Origin: Bog-159 sp049514955
Lineage (GTDB): Bacteria > Acidobacteriota > Terriglobia > Bryobacterales > Bryobacteraceae
Reading direction: 5' to 3'
DNA: 10,572 nt
Assembly (NCBI GenBank): GCA_049514955.1
Contig: JBEKUO010000213.1
Coordinates: 1 to 10,572 of the forward strand
The translations under genes were made by a program, and so were the position numbers. Below, one piece after another: positions 4,785-10,572 of the stretch. The notes beneath the pieces were generated by a model, which was given only the letters and a program-made list of their open reading frames with translations, did no database searches and was not told the DNA's origin. Position 1 is the first letter of the stretch; each line of letters opens with the position of its first letter.

Positions 4785-6101
4785 CTAGTGCAGCAACTGG
4801 GCGATTTGGCCGAGTTGCCGCAAGGTCTCTTCCCGCGGCGATTGGATCCCGGACTCCTGCCGCAGGAATTCCGCGATCCGGGGCCGCGCCTGTATGGCCT
4901 TGTCGAGCTGCGGGTTGGACCCGGCCACGTAGGCGCCCAACTGGATCAGGTCTTCGGCCTGGTGGTAAAGCGCCAGCGCCTGCCGCACCGCGCGGGCATC
5001 GCCCGATTGCGCCGGCGTCGCCAGTTGCGACTGCAGGCGGCTCACCGATTGCAGGATGTCGATGGCCGGGTAGTGATTGGCCGCCGCCAACTGCCGCGAG
5101 AGCACGATGTGCCCGTCCAGGATGGCGCGCACCGAGTCGCAGATGGGCTCGCTGAAATCGTCTCCCTCCACCAGCACGGTGAAGAACCCGGTGATGGAGC
5201 CGTGCGCAAAGTTACCGGCTCTTTCAAAGACCCTGGGCAACATGGCGAACACCGAAGGCGTGTATCCCTTTTGCGCCGGTGGTTCTCCGGCGGCCAGGCC
5301 GATCTCCCTCTGGGCCATCGCCAGGCGGGTAACCGAATCCATGACCAGCAGCACGTGGGCCCCCTGGTCGCGGAAGTATTCGGCAATGGCCAGGGAAGTG
5401 AAGCAGGCGCGTACGCGCAGAGGCGCCGGCCGGTCCGAGGTGGCCACGACCACCACCGCACGGCGCATCCCCTCTTCCCCCATTTCCTGCTCCAGGAAGG
5501 CGCGCACCTCTCGGTTGCGCTCCCCCACCAGCGCGATCACGGTCACGTCGGCCGAATTGTTGCGGGCCATCGATCCCAGCAGGGTGCTCTTGCCCACGCC
5601 GCTCCCGCCGAAGATGCCGATGCGCTGGCCCTGCCCCACGGGCAGGAGACTATCGATGGCGCGCAGTCCGGTCACCAGGGGCTCGGTGATGTGTTCCCGG
5701 TCGAGGGGGCCGGGCGGCGCGCCATACAGGTCGTAGGCGCCGCAAGGCTCGATGCGGGGTCCGCGGTCGAGCGGGCAGCCGAATCCGTCCAAAACACGGC
5801 CCAGCAAACCTGGCCCCACCGGCACGCGGGCCGCGCCGCGGCGGGCCACCACAGCGTCCCCGAGCTGCAGGCCGCCGGTCTCCTCGAGTGGCATCGAGAG
5901 CACCCGCCCGTCGCGGAATCCGATCACCTGGCTGCGCACGGATCGTCCCCCGGCGGTACGGACTTCGCAGAAATCGCCGATGGCCGCCGCCGGCCCGCTG
6001 GATTCGACCAGTAGGCCGGCCATCTCCACCACCTCGCCAATCTGTATCATGGTTTCCAGCCCGTCCACAGCGGCGATGTAACGGCTGAGAATTCCCGCCA
6101 C
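4785..6101 (-). CDS. fliI: Flagellum-specific export ATPase FliI
   Basis: FliI is the hexameric ATPase of the flagellar type III export gate, homologous to the F1 beta subunit. The 438-residue length matches the family (about 440). Landmarks are Walker A GGSGVGKST (165-173), GERNREV (193-199) with the catalytic Glu, Walker B VLLVMDS (250-256), then RLAMAQREIGLAAGEPP and YTPSVFAMLPRVFERAGN. The frame is open much further upstream, but that stretch lies inside fliH and is not FliI-like. I chose the GTG at 6101-6099, one base past the fliH stop, because it gives the family N-terminus (VAGILSRYIAAVDG) and is preceded by GGAGA. An ATG at codon 18 is a less likely start. FliH and FliJ, its complex partners, flank it. 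Confidence 0.95.
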   Translation of the reverse strand: MAGILSRYIAAVDGLETMIQIGEVVEMAGLLVESSGPAAAIGDFCEVRTAGGRSVRSQVIGFRDGRVLSMPLEETGGLQLGDAVVARRGAARVPVGPGLLGRVLDGFGCPLDRGPRIEPCGAYDLYGAPPGPLDREHITEPLVTGLRAIDSLLPVGQGQRIGIFGGSGVGKSTLLGSMARNNSADVTVIALVGERNREVRAFLEQEMGEEGMRRAVVVVATSDRPAPLRVRACFTSLAIAEYFRDQGAHVLLVMDSVTRLAMAQREIGLAAGEPPAQKGYTPSVFAMLPRVFERAGNFAHGSITGFFTVLVEGDDFSEPICDSVRAILDGHIVLSRQLAAANHYPAIDILQSVSRLQSQLATPAQSGDARAVRQALALYHQAEDLIQLGAYVAGSNPQLDKAIQARPRIAEFLRQESGIQSPREETLRQLGQIAQLLH

Positions 6102-6102
6102 G

Positions 6103-6768
6103 TCATCTCTCCGGCAGGCGGTCCGCCAGCCCGTTTCCGATTTCTGCGAGCTGCGTCTCGAGCGAGGCGTCCAGTTTTCCGCGGGAGGTTTCCAGCAGGA
6201 CCGCGCCGCGCTCCAGAGTGGCGTCCGCCAGCACCTCGAGGCCGCTGCGGCCGGCGCGATCGAGCGCGCTGCGGATTCCCGGCTCCAGCTCCGCATGCGC
6301 GCGGATGCGGCAAATCTCCTGCGAGGGCAGTTTTTCCAGGGCAGCCTTGACCAGGCCCTGCAACGCGCCGGGATCCACGGCCAGCTCGCGGCGCAGAATG
6401 CGGCGGGCGATGCCGAGCGAAAGCTCCACCAACTCGGCTTCGGCTTCGCGCACGAGGCGCGGCCGCAGGCGCGCGATCTCTTCGATGCTGTGCGCCAGTT
6501 TCTCCAACACCGGCTGCAGTTCGGCCGCCGCTTGGCTGCGCCCGGCGGCTTCACCCTCCCGGTAGCCCGTCTGGCGGGCTTCGCCGGCCTGGCGCGCGAT
6601 CTGCTGTTCTAGCTCCGAGATGCGGTGCTGGGTGTGCCCAGCTTCGTCGCGCGCGAGGCCTTCATGGCCGCCGCGGGCCTGCGACGGCGCTGCCGGGGCG
6701 CCCACTGCGGACCAGTGGAACGGTTCGACGGGCGGACCCGCTCCGGCGCTTAGTATTTTAGACAACAT
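6103..6768 (-). CDS. fliH: Flagellar export ATPase regulator FliH
   Basis: FliH is the peripheral stalk of the export apparatus. It dimerises, binds and restrains the FliI ATPase and links it to the C-ring. The 221 residues show an N-terminal flexible part rich in Ala/Gly/Pro (1-45), a coiled coil with the GxxxGxxxG pattern typical of FliH (Gly68, Gly72, Gly76 in GYREGEAAG), and a C-terminal globular domain with ELVELSLGIARRILRREL (about 115-132) and EVLADATLERGAVLLET, as in FliH and the V/F-type stator subunit E/delta family. The start overlaps the 3' end of fliG by 11 bases and the stop lies one base before the fliI GTG. Its ribosome site is weak (GCGAG), which fits translational coupling to fliG. 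Confidence 0.93.
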   Translation of the reverse strand: MLSKILSAGAGPPVEPFHWSAVGAPAAPSQARGGHEGLARDEAGHTQHRISELEQQIARQAGEARQTGYREGEAAGRSQAAAELQPVLEKLAHSIEEIARLRPRLVREAEAELVELSLGIARRILRRELAVDPGALQGLVKAALEKLPSQEICRIRAHAELEPGIRSALDRAGRSGLEVLADATLERGAVLLETSRGKLDASLETQLAEIGNGLADRLPER

Positions 6769-7786
6769 ACTGCTCGCCGCCCGCGCCCTTCAGGTTGATG
6801 ACGCCGTCGCTCTCCAACTGCCGCACCACCGCGATGATCTGCTGCTGCGCCGCTTCGACTTCCTTGATCTTCACCGGACCGAGCGCTTCCATATCTTCCA
6901 GCATCATCTCCGCCCCGCGTTGCGACAAGCACTGCACGAAATGTTTGCGCACCTGTTCGCTGGTCCCCTTCAGCGCCACCGTCAATATCTTGCGATCGAC
7001 TTTTGTCAACACCTCCTTGAGGCTGTTGGTGTCCAGCAGCAGCATGTCCTCGAAGACGAACATCAGATGCCGGATGGTGTCGGCCAGCGTGGCATTCTCC
7101 TTTTCGATGGCCTCCAGGATCTCCTTGCTGCTGCCGGATTCCAGCCGGTTGAACATCTCCGAGACGGCCCGCACGCCGCCATAGGATTCGCGGCTGAACT
7201 CGCCCAGGGCCTGCAGCTTCTGGCCGATCACCGCGGCGATCTTGTGAATGATCTCCGGCGAGATTTGGTCCAGATGGGCCATGCGCAGCGCCACGTCGGC
7301 GCGCATCTGTCCCGGCAGCGAAATCAGCAGGGCGGCGGCCTGCGACGAACTCAGGTGCGAGAGAATAAAAGCGATGGTCTGGGGATGCTCGCTGTGGATG
7401 AACTTAGCCAGTTGCTGGGGGTCGGCCTTCTGCAGCGCGTCAAACGCGGCAGTGTCGCTGCCCATGCTTTTGACCAGCCGGTCCACCAGGTTTTTGGCCG
7501 CCTCCGGACCAAAGGCGTTCATGAGCACTTTGCGGGCGTAGTCGATGCCACCCCGGACCACGTACTCACGGGCCATGGCCATCTGGTAGAATTCTTCCAG
7601 CACGGCCTCGGCTTCCTCGTTGGCGATGGTGGAGACGCGCGCCACCTCCCGGGAGACGGATTGGACTTCGTCTTCCGACAGCGCCCGCAACAGGCACGCG
7701 CTGGACTCTTCGCCCAGCAGCACCAGCAGAATGGCCGCCTTGCGCATGCCCGGGATTAATTCGTTGCGCTTAATGTTCGCGATCAT
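6758..7786 (-). CDS. fliG: Flagellar motor switch protein FliG
   Basis: FliG is the rotor protein that sits on the FliF ring and takes torque from the MotA stator. The 342 residues cover all three domains: N-terminal FliF-binding (1-110), middle with the EHPQ motif at 133-136, and C-terminal torque domain. With a constant offset of nine from E. coli, the torque-helix charges are Lys273, Arg290, Glu297, Asp298 and Lys306, so each charge is kept, with Asp-to-Glu and Arg-to-Lys swaps. RKILTVALKG and GPVKIKEVE are further hallmarks. The ATG is nine bases after GGAG. Unlike most neighbours it is separated from fliF by a 51-base gap with two hairpins. It overlaps fliH by 11 bases. Confidence 0.96.
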   Translation of the reverse strand: MIANIKRNELIPGMRKAAILLVLLGEESSACLLRALSEDEVQSVSREVARVSTIANEEAEAVLEEFYQMAMAREYVVRGGIDYARKVLMNAFGPEAAKNLVDRLVKSMGSDTAAFDALQKADPQQLAKFIHSEHPQTIAFILSHLSSSQAAALLISLPGQMRADVALRMAHLDQISPEIIHKIAAVIGQKLQALGEFSRESYGGVRAVSEMFNRLESGSSKEILEAIEKENATLADTIRHLMFVFEDMLLLDTNSLKEVLTKVDRKILTVALKGTSEQVRKHFVQCLSQRGAEMMLEDMEALGPVKIKEVEAAQQQIIAVVRQLESDGVINLKGAGGEQYVV

Positions 7787-7802
7787 CGCTTGAAACTCCG
7801 GT

Positions 7803-7836
7803 CCCGGCTTCCCGGGCCCCGGCGGAGAAAACCGCC
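7803..7836 (-). other. Two stem-loops between fliF and fliG
   Basis: On the minus strand, GGCGG (7836-7832), loop TTTTCT, CCGCC (7825-7821) begins one base after the fliF stop codon. It is followed by CCCGG (7816-7812), a four-base loop and CCGGG (7807-7803), which ends four bases before the GGAG ribosome site of fliG. There is no T-run after either. This is the longest gap in an otherwise packed operon, so it may be an mRNA processing or stability element that sets FliF and FliG to different levels. That role is inferred. Confidence 0.45.
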
Positions 7837-7837
7837 G

Positions 7838-9532
7838 CTAGCCTTTTTCGTTGAGCCATGTCCGCAGCGTCTGCACCTGGCATTGCGGGTCTTTTTTCAA
7901 ACTCTCCCGCAGGTATTTGGTCAATACATCCGCTTTACTGGTGCCCACTGTCGGGACGCGCATGGCCTCGAGGGCCTCGGCTTCCAGGCGCGCCTGCGAC
8001 TGCGCCTGGCCTGCCAGTTTCGCCTCCATTTTCGCTTCCACGGACTCGCCGGCAGGCAGGCCCGGCGCGACTTTGCCCGCGGCGGGCAGCGCCGTCCTCA
8101 CCTCGGCGGCCTGACGGGCGGGCTTGCCGCGCAGGCGCCGTATGCCCACCACGGCGAGCGCCAAAACCAGGATCGCCGCGCCGGCGGCGGCGCCCCATAG
8201 CTTTGGGCCTCGCAGCCACGCCGGAAGCGGGGAGGCCGGCGCCGCGGGCGGAGCACCGGGCGCCGACGGGGGTGCGGGGGGCTCGGACCGCAGCGTGGCT
8301 TCGAAAGGCAACGTTTCCACAATCAACTGGTCGCCGCGCTCGGCCTTGAAGCTGATCACCCCGGCTACCAGGTCCCGTATGGTTTTCAGTTTCTCGGGGG
8401 AAGGCGGAACCAGCACTTGCTTCAGATGCGCCGCCGGGCCTTCCCAACGGACCTCCTGGTCCACCAGCAAAGATACCGAAATCCGCTTCAATTCTCCTTG
8501 CGGCAGCCGCACCCGCTTCAGCAGACGGCTGGACTGGTAGTTGATCTCTTCAGTCCGCCGCGAAGCGCCCGCCGTCGTGCCCGCCGCGCGCGCCGGCGGC
8601 CGCGGCAGATTGGAGGAGGTGCCCGGTACGCCCCCGTTCACAGCAGTTGGAGCCACATCCTCGCTCTTCTGCGAGCTAACCATTACCGAGCGGGCCGGAT
8701 CGAAGGTTTCCTCGCTCTGCTCGCCGCTCGAGAAATCGCACTCGGCCGAAACAGCGGCCCGGAACTTCTCGGCTCCCAGCAGAGGCTCCAGAGTGGACTG
8801 TATCTTGGCCAACAGGTCTTTTTCGAGATGCTCCCGGTATTCCAGATTGGCGTCGGAGTTCTCCAGCCCGTCGCTGCCGGCGGACTTGCGGGGACGATTG
8901 AGCAGGTTGCCGCGCGTGTCCACCAGGGAAACGGCCTCCGGCGCCAAGCCCTCCACGGCGCTGGCCATCAGGTGGCAAATAGCAATCACGTTCTGCGGCG
9001 AGAGTTGCGCGTCGGGACGTAGCCCCACGATCACGCTGGCCTTGGCCGGCTGGCGCTCTTCCAGGTAGACGGATTCCTTCGGGAAGGTCAGGTGTACGCG
9101 CGCCCGCTCCACTTCGGCCAGCGAGACGATGGAACGCTCCAGTTCGCCTTCGAGCGCGCGCCGGTAGTTGACATGCTCGGCGAAGTCGGTCACCCCGAAG
9201 TTGGTCTTGTCGAAAATCTCGAAGCCCATGCGGCCGCTTTTGGGCAGGCCCAGGACGGCCATCTGCAGACGCAGCTCGGCCAGTTTGGCGGAGGGCGCCA
9301 GCACGGTGGTCCCGCTCTCGGAAAGCCTGAAATCCGTGCCCGTCTCCCGCAGCTTCTGCACCACGGCGCCGGCGTCTTCCGCAGCCAGCCCCGTGTAGAG
9401 GGGGCGAAAGTCGCTCTCACGCCGCCACTGTGAGAAGCCGATGACGCCGGCGGCCACCAGCACCGCGCACGCCGCGATGCTGACTTTTTGCGCCAGCGAG
9501 AGATTTGCGAGCAGCTTCTTTATCTGGTCCAT
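7838..9532 (-). CDS. fliF: Flagellar MS-ring protein FliF
   Basis: FliF builds the MS ring in the inner membrane, the first flagellar structure to assemble and the platform for the C-ring and export gate. The 564 residues (family about 530-580) contain TM1 (about 16-34), a periplasmic YscJ/FliF domain with DFRPLYTGLAAEDAGAVVQ, the GFEIFDKTNFGVTDFAEHVN motif (about 103-122) and RALEGELERSI, then VERARVHLTFPKESVYLEE. A Pro/Ala-rich linker precedes TM2 (about 445-462). The cytoplasmic tail ends in LRTWLNEKG, the FliG-binding helix that closes canonical FliF proteins. The ATG follows the fliE stop by 18 bases and has only a weak GGA site, compatible with coupling. Confidence 0.97.
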   Translation of the reverse strand: MDQIKKLLANLSLAQKVSIAACAVLVAAGVIGFSQWRRESDFRPLYTGLAAEDAGAVVQKLRETGTDFRLSESGTTVLAPSAKLAELRLQMAVLGLPKSGRMGFEIFDKTNFGVTDFAEHVNYRRALEGELERSIVSLAEVERARVHLTFPKESVYLEERQPAKASVIVGLRPDAQLSPQNVIAICHLMASAVEGLAPEAVSLVDTRGNLLNRPRKSAGSDGLENSDANLEYREHLEKDLLAKIQSTLEPLLGAEKFRAAVSAECDFSSGEQSEETFDPARSVMVSSQKSEDVAPTAVNGGVPGTSSNLPRPPARAAGTTAGASRRTEEINYQSSRLLKRVRLPQGELKRISVSLLVDQEVRWEGPAAHLKQVLVPPSPEKLKTIRDLVAGVISFKAERGDQLIVETLPFEATLRSEPPAPPSAPGAPPAAPASPLPAWLRGPKLWGAAAGAAILVLALAVVGIRRLRGKPARQAAEVRTALPAAGKVAPGLPAGESVEAKMEAKLAGQAQSQARLEAEALEAMRVPTVGTSKADVLTKYLRESLKKDPQCQVQTLRTWLNEKG

Positions 9533-9550
9533 GGTTCGTCCAGGTCCCCA

Positions 9551-9856
9551 CTAGACCTGCATCTGCATGACCGCCTGATACGCGGAGACGACTTTGTTGC
9601 GGACTTGCAAAAACAGTTCGAAGGCCAGTTCGGCGCGCTGCGTGGCCAGCGCCACGGAATGTACCTCCTCGCCGTCCCCGGACAGAAAGCGCGCCACGGA
9701 TTGGTCCGCGCTGTTGCCGAGCCGCTCGACCCCGCCGATGGCATTGGCGAACATCGTTTGGAAGTCTCCAGTCTGGGCGCCGCCGCGGGACCGGCTGAGG
9801 CCGTCCGGCATGCGTATATCCGGGAGGGCGGAAATGGGTGAAACGGGTAGAGACAA
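9551..9856 (-). CDS. fliE: Flagellar hook-basal body complex protein FliE
   Basis: FliE is a small exported protein that joins the MS ring to the proximal rod. The 101 residues match the family (about 100-110). The C-terminal half is diagnostic: SVALATQRAELAFELFLQVR followed by NKVVSAYQAVMQMQV, the conserved RNK..AY..I..M.V ending. The start is a TTG (9856-9854), chosen because AGGAGAAC lies just upstream with good spacing and because it gives normal length. The next in-frame ATG (codon 16) has a poorer site and would shorten the N-terminus. The gene sits between flgC and fliF as in most flgBC-fliEFGHIJ operons. The N-terminal 30 residues are poorly conserved, as usual. Confidence 0.95.
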   Translation of the reverse strand: MSLPVSPISALPDIRMPDGLSRSRGGAQTGDFQTMFANAIGGVERLGNSADQSVARFLSGDGEEVHSVALATQRAELAFELFLQVRNKVVSAYQAVMQMQV

Positions 9857-9860
9857 GCCG

Positions 9861-9868
9861 GTTCTCCT
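9861..9868 (-). promoter_or_regulatory. Ribosome binding site that fixes the fliE TTG start
   Basis: AGGAGAAC on the minus strand (9868-9861), with AGGAG ending seven bases before the TTG codon. It is one of the best Shine-Dalgarno matches in the minus operon and it lies in the 16-base gap after the flgC stop. It supports the rare TTG initiation codon over the downstream ATG. Confidence 0.7.
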
Positions 9869-9872
9869 GGTG

Positions 9873-10301
9873 TCACTTGAATAGATCGATCGAGCGCATG
9901 ATCATGTCTTTCACCGAGGAGATGGCTGCCACATTCGCCTCGAAGCTGCGCGACGCACTCACCAGGTCCACCATGTCCTCGGCCGGGTTGATGCGCGGGA
10001 ACGCCACGTATCCGTCGGCGCCCGCGTCCGGATGACCCGGCAGGTAGCGGCGCTCCGGGTCGCGCTGGTCCACGCTGATTTCCTGTACGGCGACTCCCTC
10101 CTGCAGATGCGACTCGAACAGCGAGGCAAACGACGTGGCCATGGGCTGGGAGGCGAAGACCGCGTCCTTCCGACGGTAGGGCCCGCCCTCCGGAGTGCGG
10201 GTGGTCTCGGCGTTGGCCAAGTTCTCCACCAGCAATTCGGCGCGCGTACGTTCGGCAGCCATCCCCGAGGCGCTGACCGCCATGGCGGAAAACAGGCTCA
10301 T
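9873..10301 (-). CDS. flgC: Proximal rod protein FlgC
   Basis: FlgC is one of the proximal rod subunits, exported through the flagellar apparatus and built onto FliE/FlgB. The 142 residues match the family (about 134-150). The N-terminal rod signature reads SLFSAMAVSASGMAAERTRA, then LLVENLANAETTRTPEGGPY, in which NLANAETTRT is the FlgC form of the rod/hook N-terminal motif. The C-terminal helix is INPAEDMVDLVSASRSFEAN followed by VAAISSVKDMIMRSIDLFK, also diagnostic. There is no Sec signal. The start overlaps the flgB stop in an ATGA and has GGGAG upstream. The next gene, fliE, follows after a 16-base gap. Confidence 0.96.
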   Translation of the reverse strand: MSLFSAMAVSASGMAAERTRAELLVENLANAETTRTPEGGPYRRKDAVFASQPMATSFASLFESHLQEGVAVQEISVDQRDPERRYLPGHPDAGADGYVAFPRINPAEDMVDLVSASRSFEANVAAISSVKDMIMRSIDLFK

Positions 10302-10572
10302 GTACCGCTCCCGGACTGAATGGCTTCCTTGACCTTCTGTATCTTGGACCGCAGGAGGTTGGAGGCCAGATTGAATTGCATGCCGTTCTCGGCCAGCAGC
10401 CTGGCCTCCCGGTCCAGGCTGACGTTGTTGCCGTCGTTCTTCAATTGCAGTCCGGCCACTTCAAAGGGTTGGGGAATCGCCCCTTGCAGCGCGGAACGGA
10501 ACTCGGACTGAAAATCGATGTCCTGGGTCCGGTACCCCGGCGTGTCGGCGTTGGCGATGTTGGAAGACACCA
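10298..10572 (-). CDS. flgB: Proximal rod protein FlgB, C-terminal part (partial, cut by window edge)
   Basis: FlgB is a proximal rod subunit. About 91 residues are visible; the N-terminal 30-40 lie beyond the right edge. The visible part begins VSSNIANADTPGYRTQDIDF, in which NIANADTPGY is the classical rod-protein motif that normally sits around residues 25-40. It ends with FNLASNLLRSKIQKVKEAIQ, the conserved C-terminal helix. The GTG at 10570 is an internal Val codon and not a start. The stop overlaps flgC in an ATGA. As the first gene of this operon in most genomes, its promoter should lie just outside the window. Confidence 0.94.
   Translation of the reverse strand, partial: VSSNIANADTPGYRTQDIDFQSEFRSALQGAIPQPFEVAGLQLKNDGNNVSLDREARLLAENGMQFNLASNLLRSKIQKVKEAIQSGSGT

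Noticed and set aside
4602..6014. 470-codon plus-strand open frame opposite fliJ and fliI
   Set aside because: The minus strand encodes FliI with intact Walker motifs; this frame is its His/Arg/Gln-rich shadow.
6102..6554. Possible 151-residue N-terminal extension of FliI
   Set aside because: The frame stays open but overlaps fliH entirely, encodes Arg/Ser-rich low-complexity sequence, and would make FliI far longer than its family. The GTG at 6101 gives normal length.
6620..7759. 379-codon plus-strand open frame opposite fliH and fliG
   Set aside because: It is a shadow of fliG on the opposite strand and has no motif or credible ribosome site.
10568..10570. GTG as the start codon of flgB
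   Set aside because: It lies directly before the NIANADTPGY motif, which is internal in rod proteins. The gene continues past the window edge.

Overview
This window is a chromosomal flagellar locus from a high-GC Gram-negative-type bacterium. The protein style and gene set (FliW next to CsrA, an SLT-type lytic transglycosylase with two cysteines, small uncharacterised proteins) suggest Acidobacteriota, possibly the Solibacter/Bryobacter group. That placement is my recollection of family style and has not been tested by a search. I see no mobile elements, CRISPR arrays, tRNA or rRNA genes.

Layout. (1) Positions 1-277, minus: the 5' part of a flagellin gene (fliC), running off the left edge. 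(2) Positions 278-516: a divergent control region with a near-consensus sigma-28 (FliA) promoter for fliD, a weaker sigma-28-like promoter for fliC, and a fliC leader containing two GC-rich hairpins and a Shine-Dalgarno sequence that is also a CsrA-type AAGGA motif. (3) Positions 517-4248, plus: a tightly packed operon of fliD (filament cap), a 105-residue uncharacterised helical protein where fliS/fliT would be expected, fliW, csrA, a secreted lytic transglycosylase and two small uncharacterised proteins. Five of its six junctions are overlaps or a gap under 40 bases. (4) Positions 4249-4339: a short convergent gap with a 17-base tandem duplication. (5) Positions 4340-10572, minus: the classical basal-body/export operon, transcribed flgB-flgC-fliE-fliF-fliG-fliH-fliI-fliJ, with flgB cut by the right edge.

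How it works together. The minus operon supplies the first-built parts: MS ring (FliF), rotor (FliG), rod and adaptor (FlgB, FlgC, FliE) and the export ATPase complex (FliH, FliI, FliJ). The plus operon and fliC supply late filament parts and their control. FliD caps the filament. FliW and CsrA form the known partner switch in which FliW binds either flagellin or CsrA, so that CsrA represses flagellin translation only when unsecreted flagellin accumulates. The lytic transglycosylase plausibly opens peptidoglycan for the rod.

Most of the content is well known. The points worth a second look are the uncharacterised proteins embedded in the fliD operon, a CsrA that lacks the usual arginine at position 44, the structured flagellin leader, and a duplicated fliJ tail at the convergent junction.
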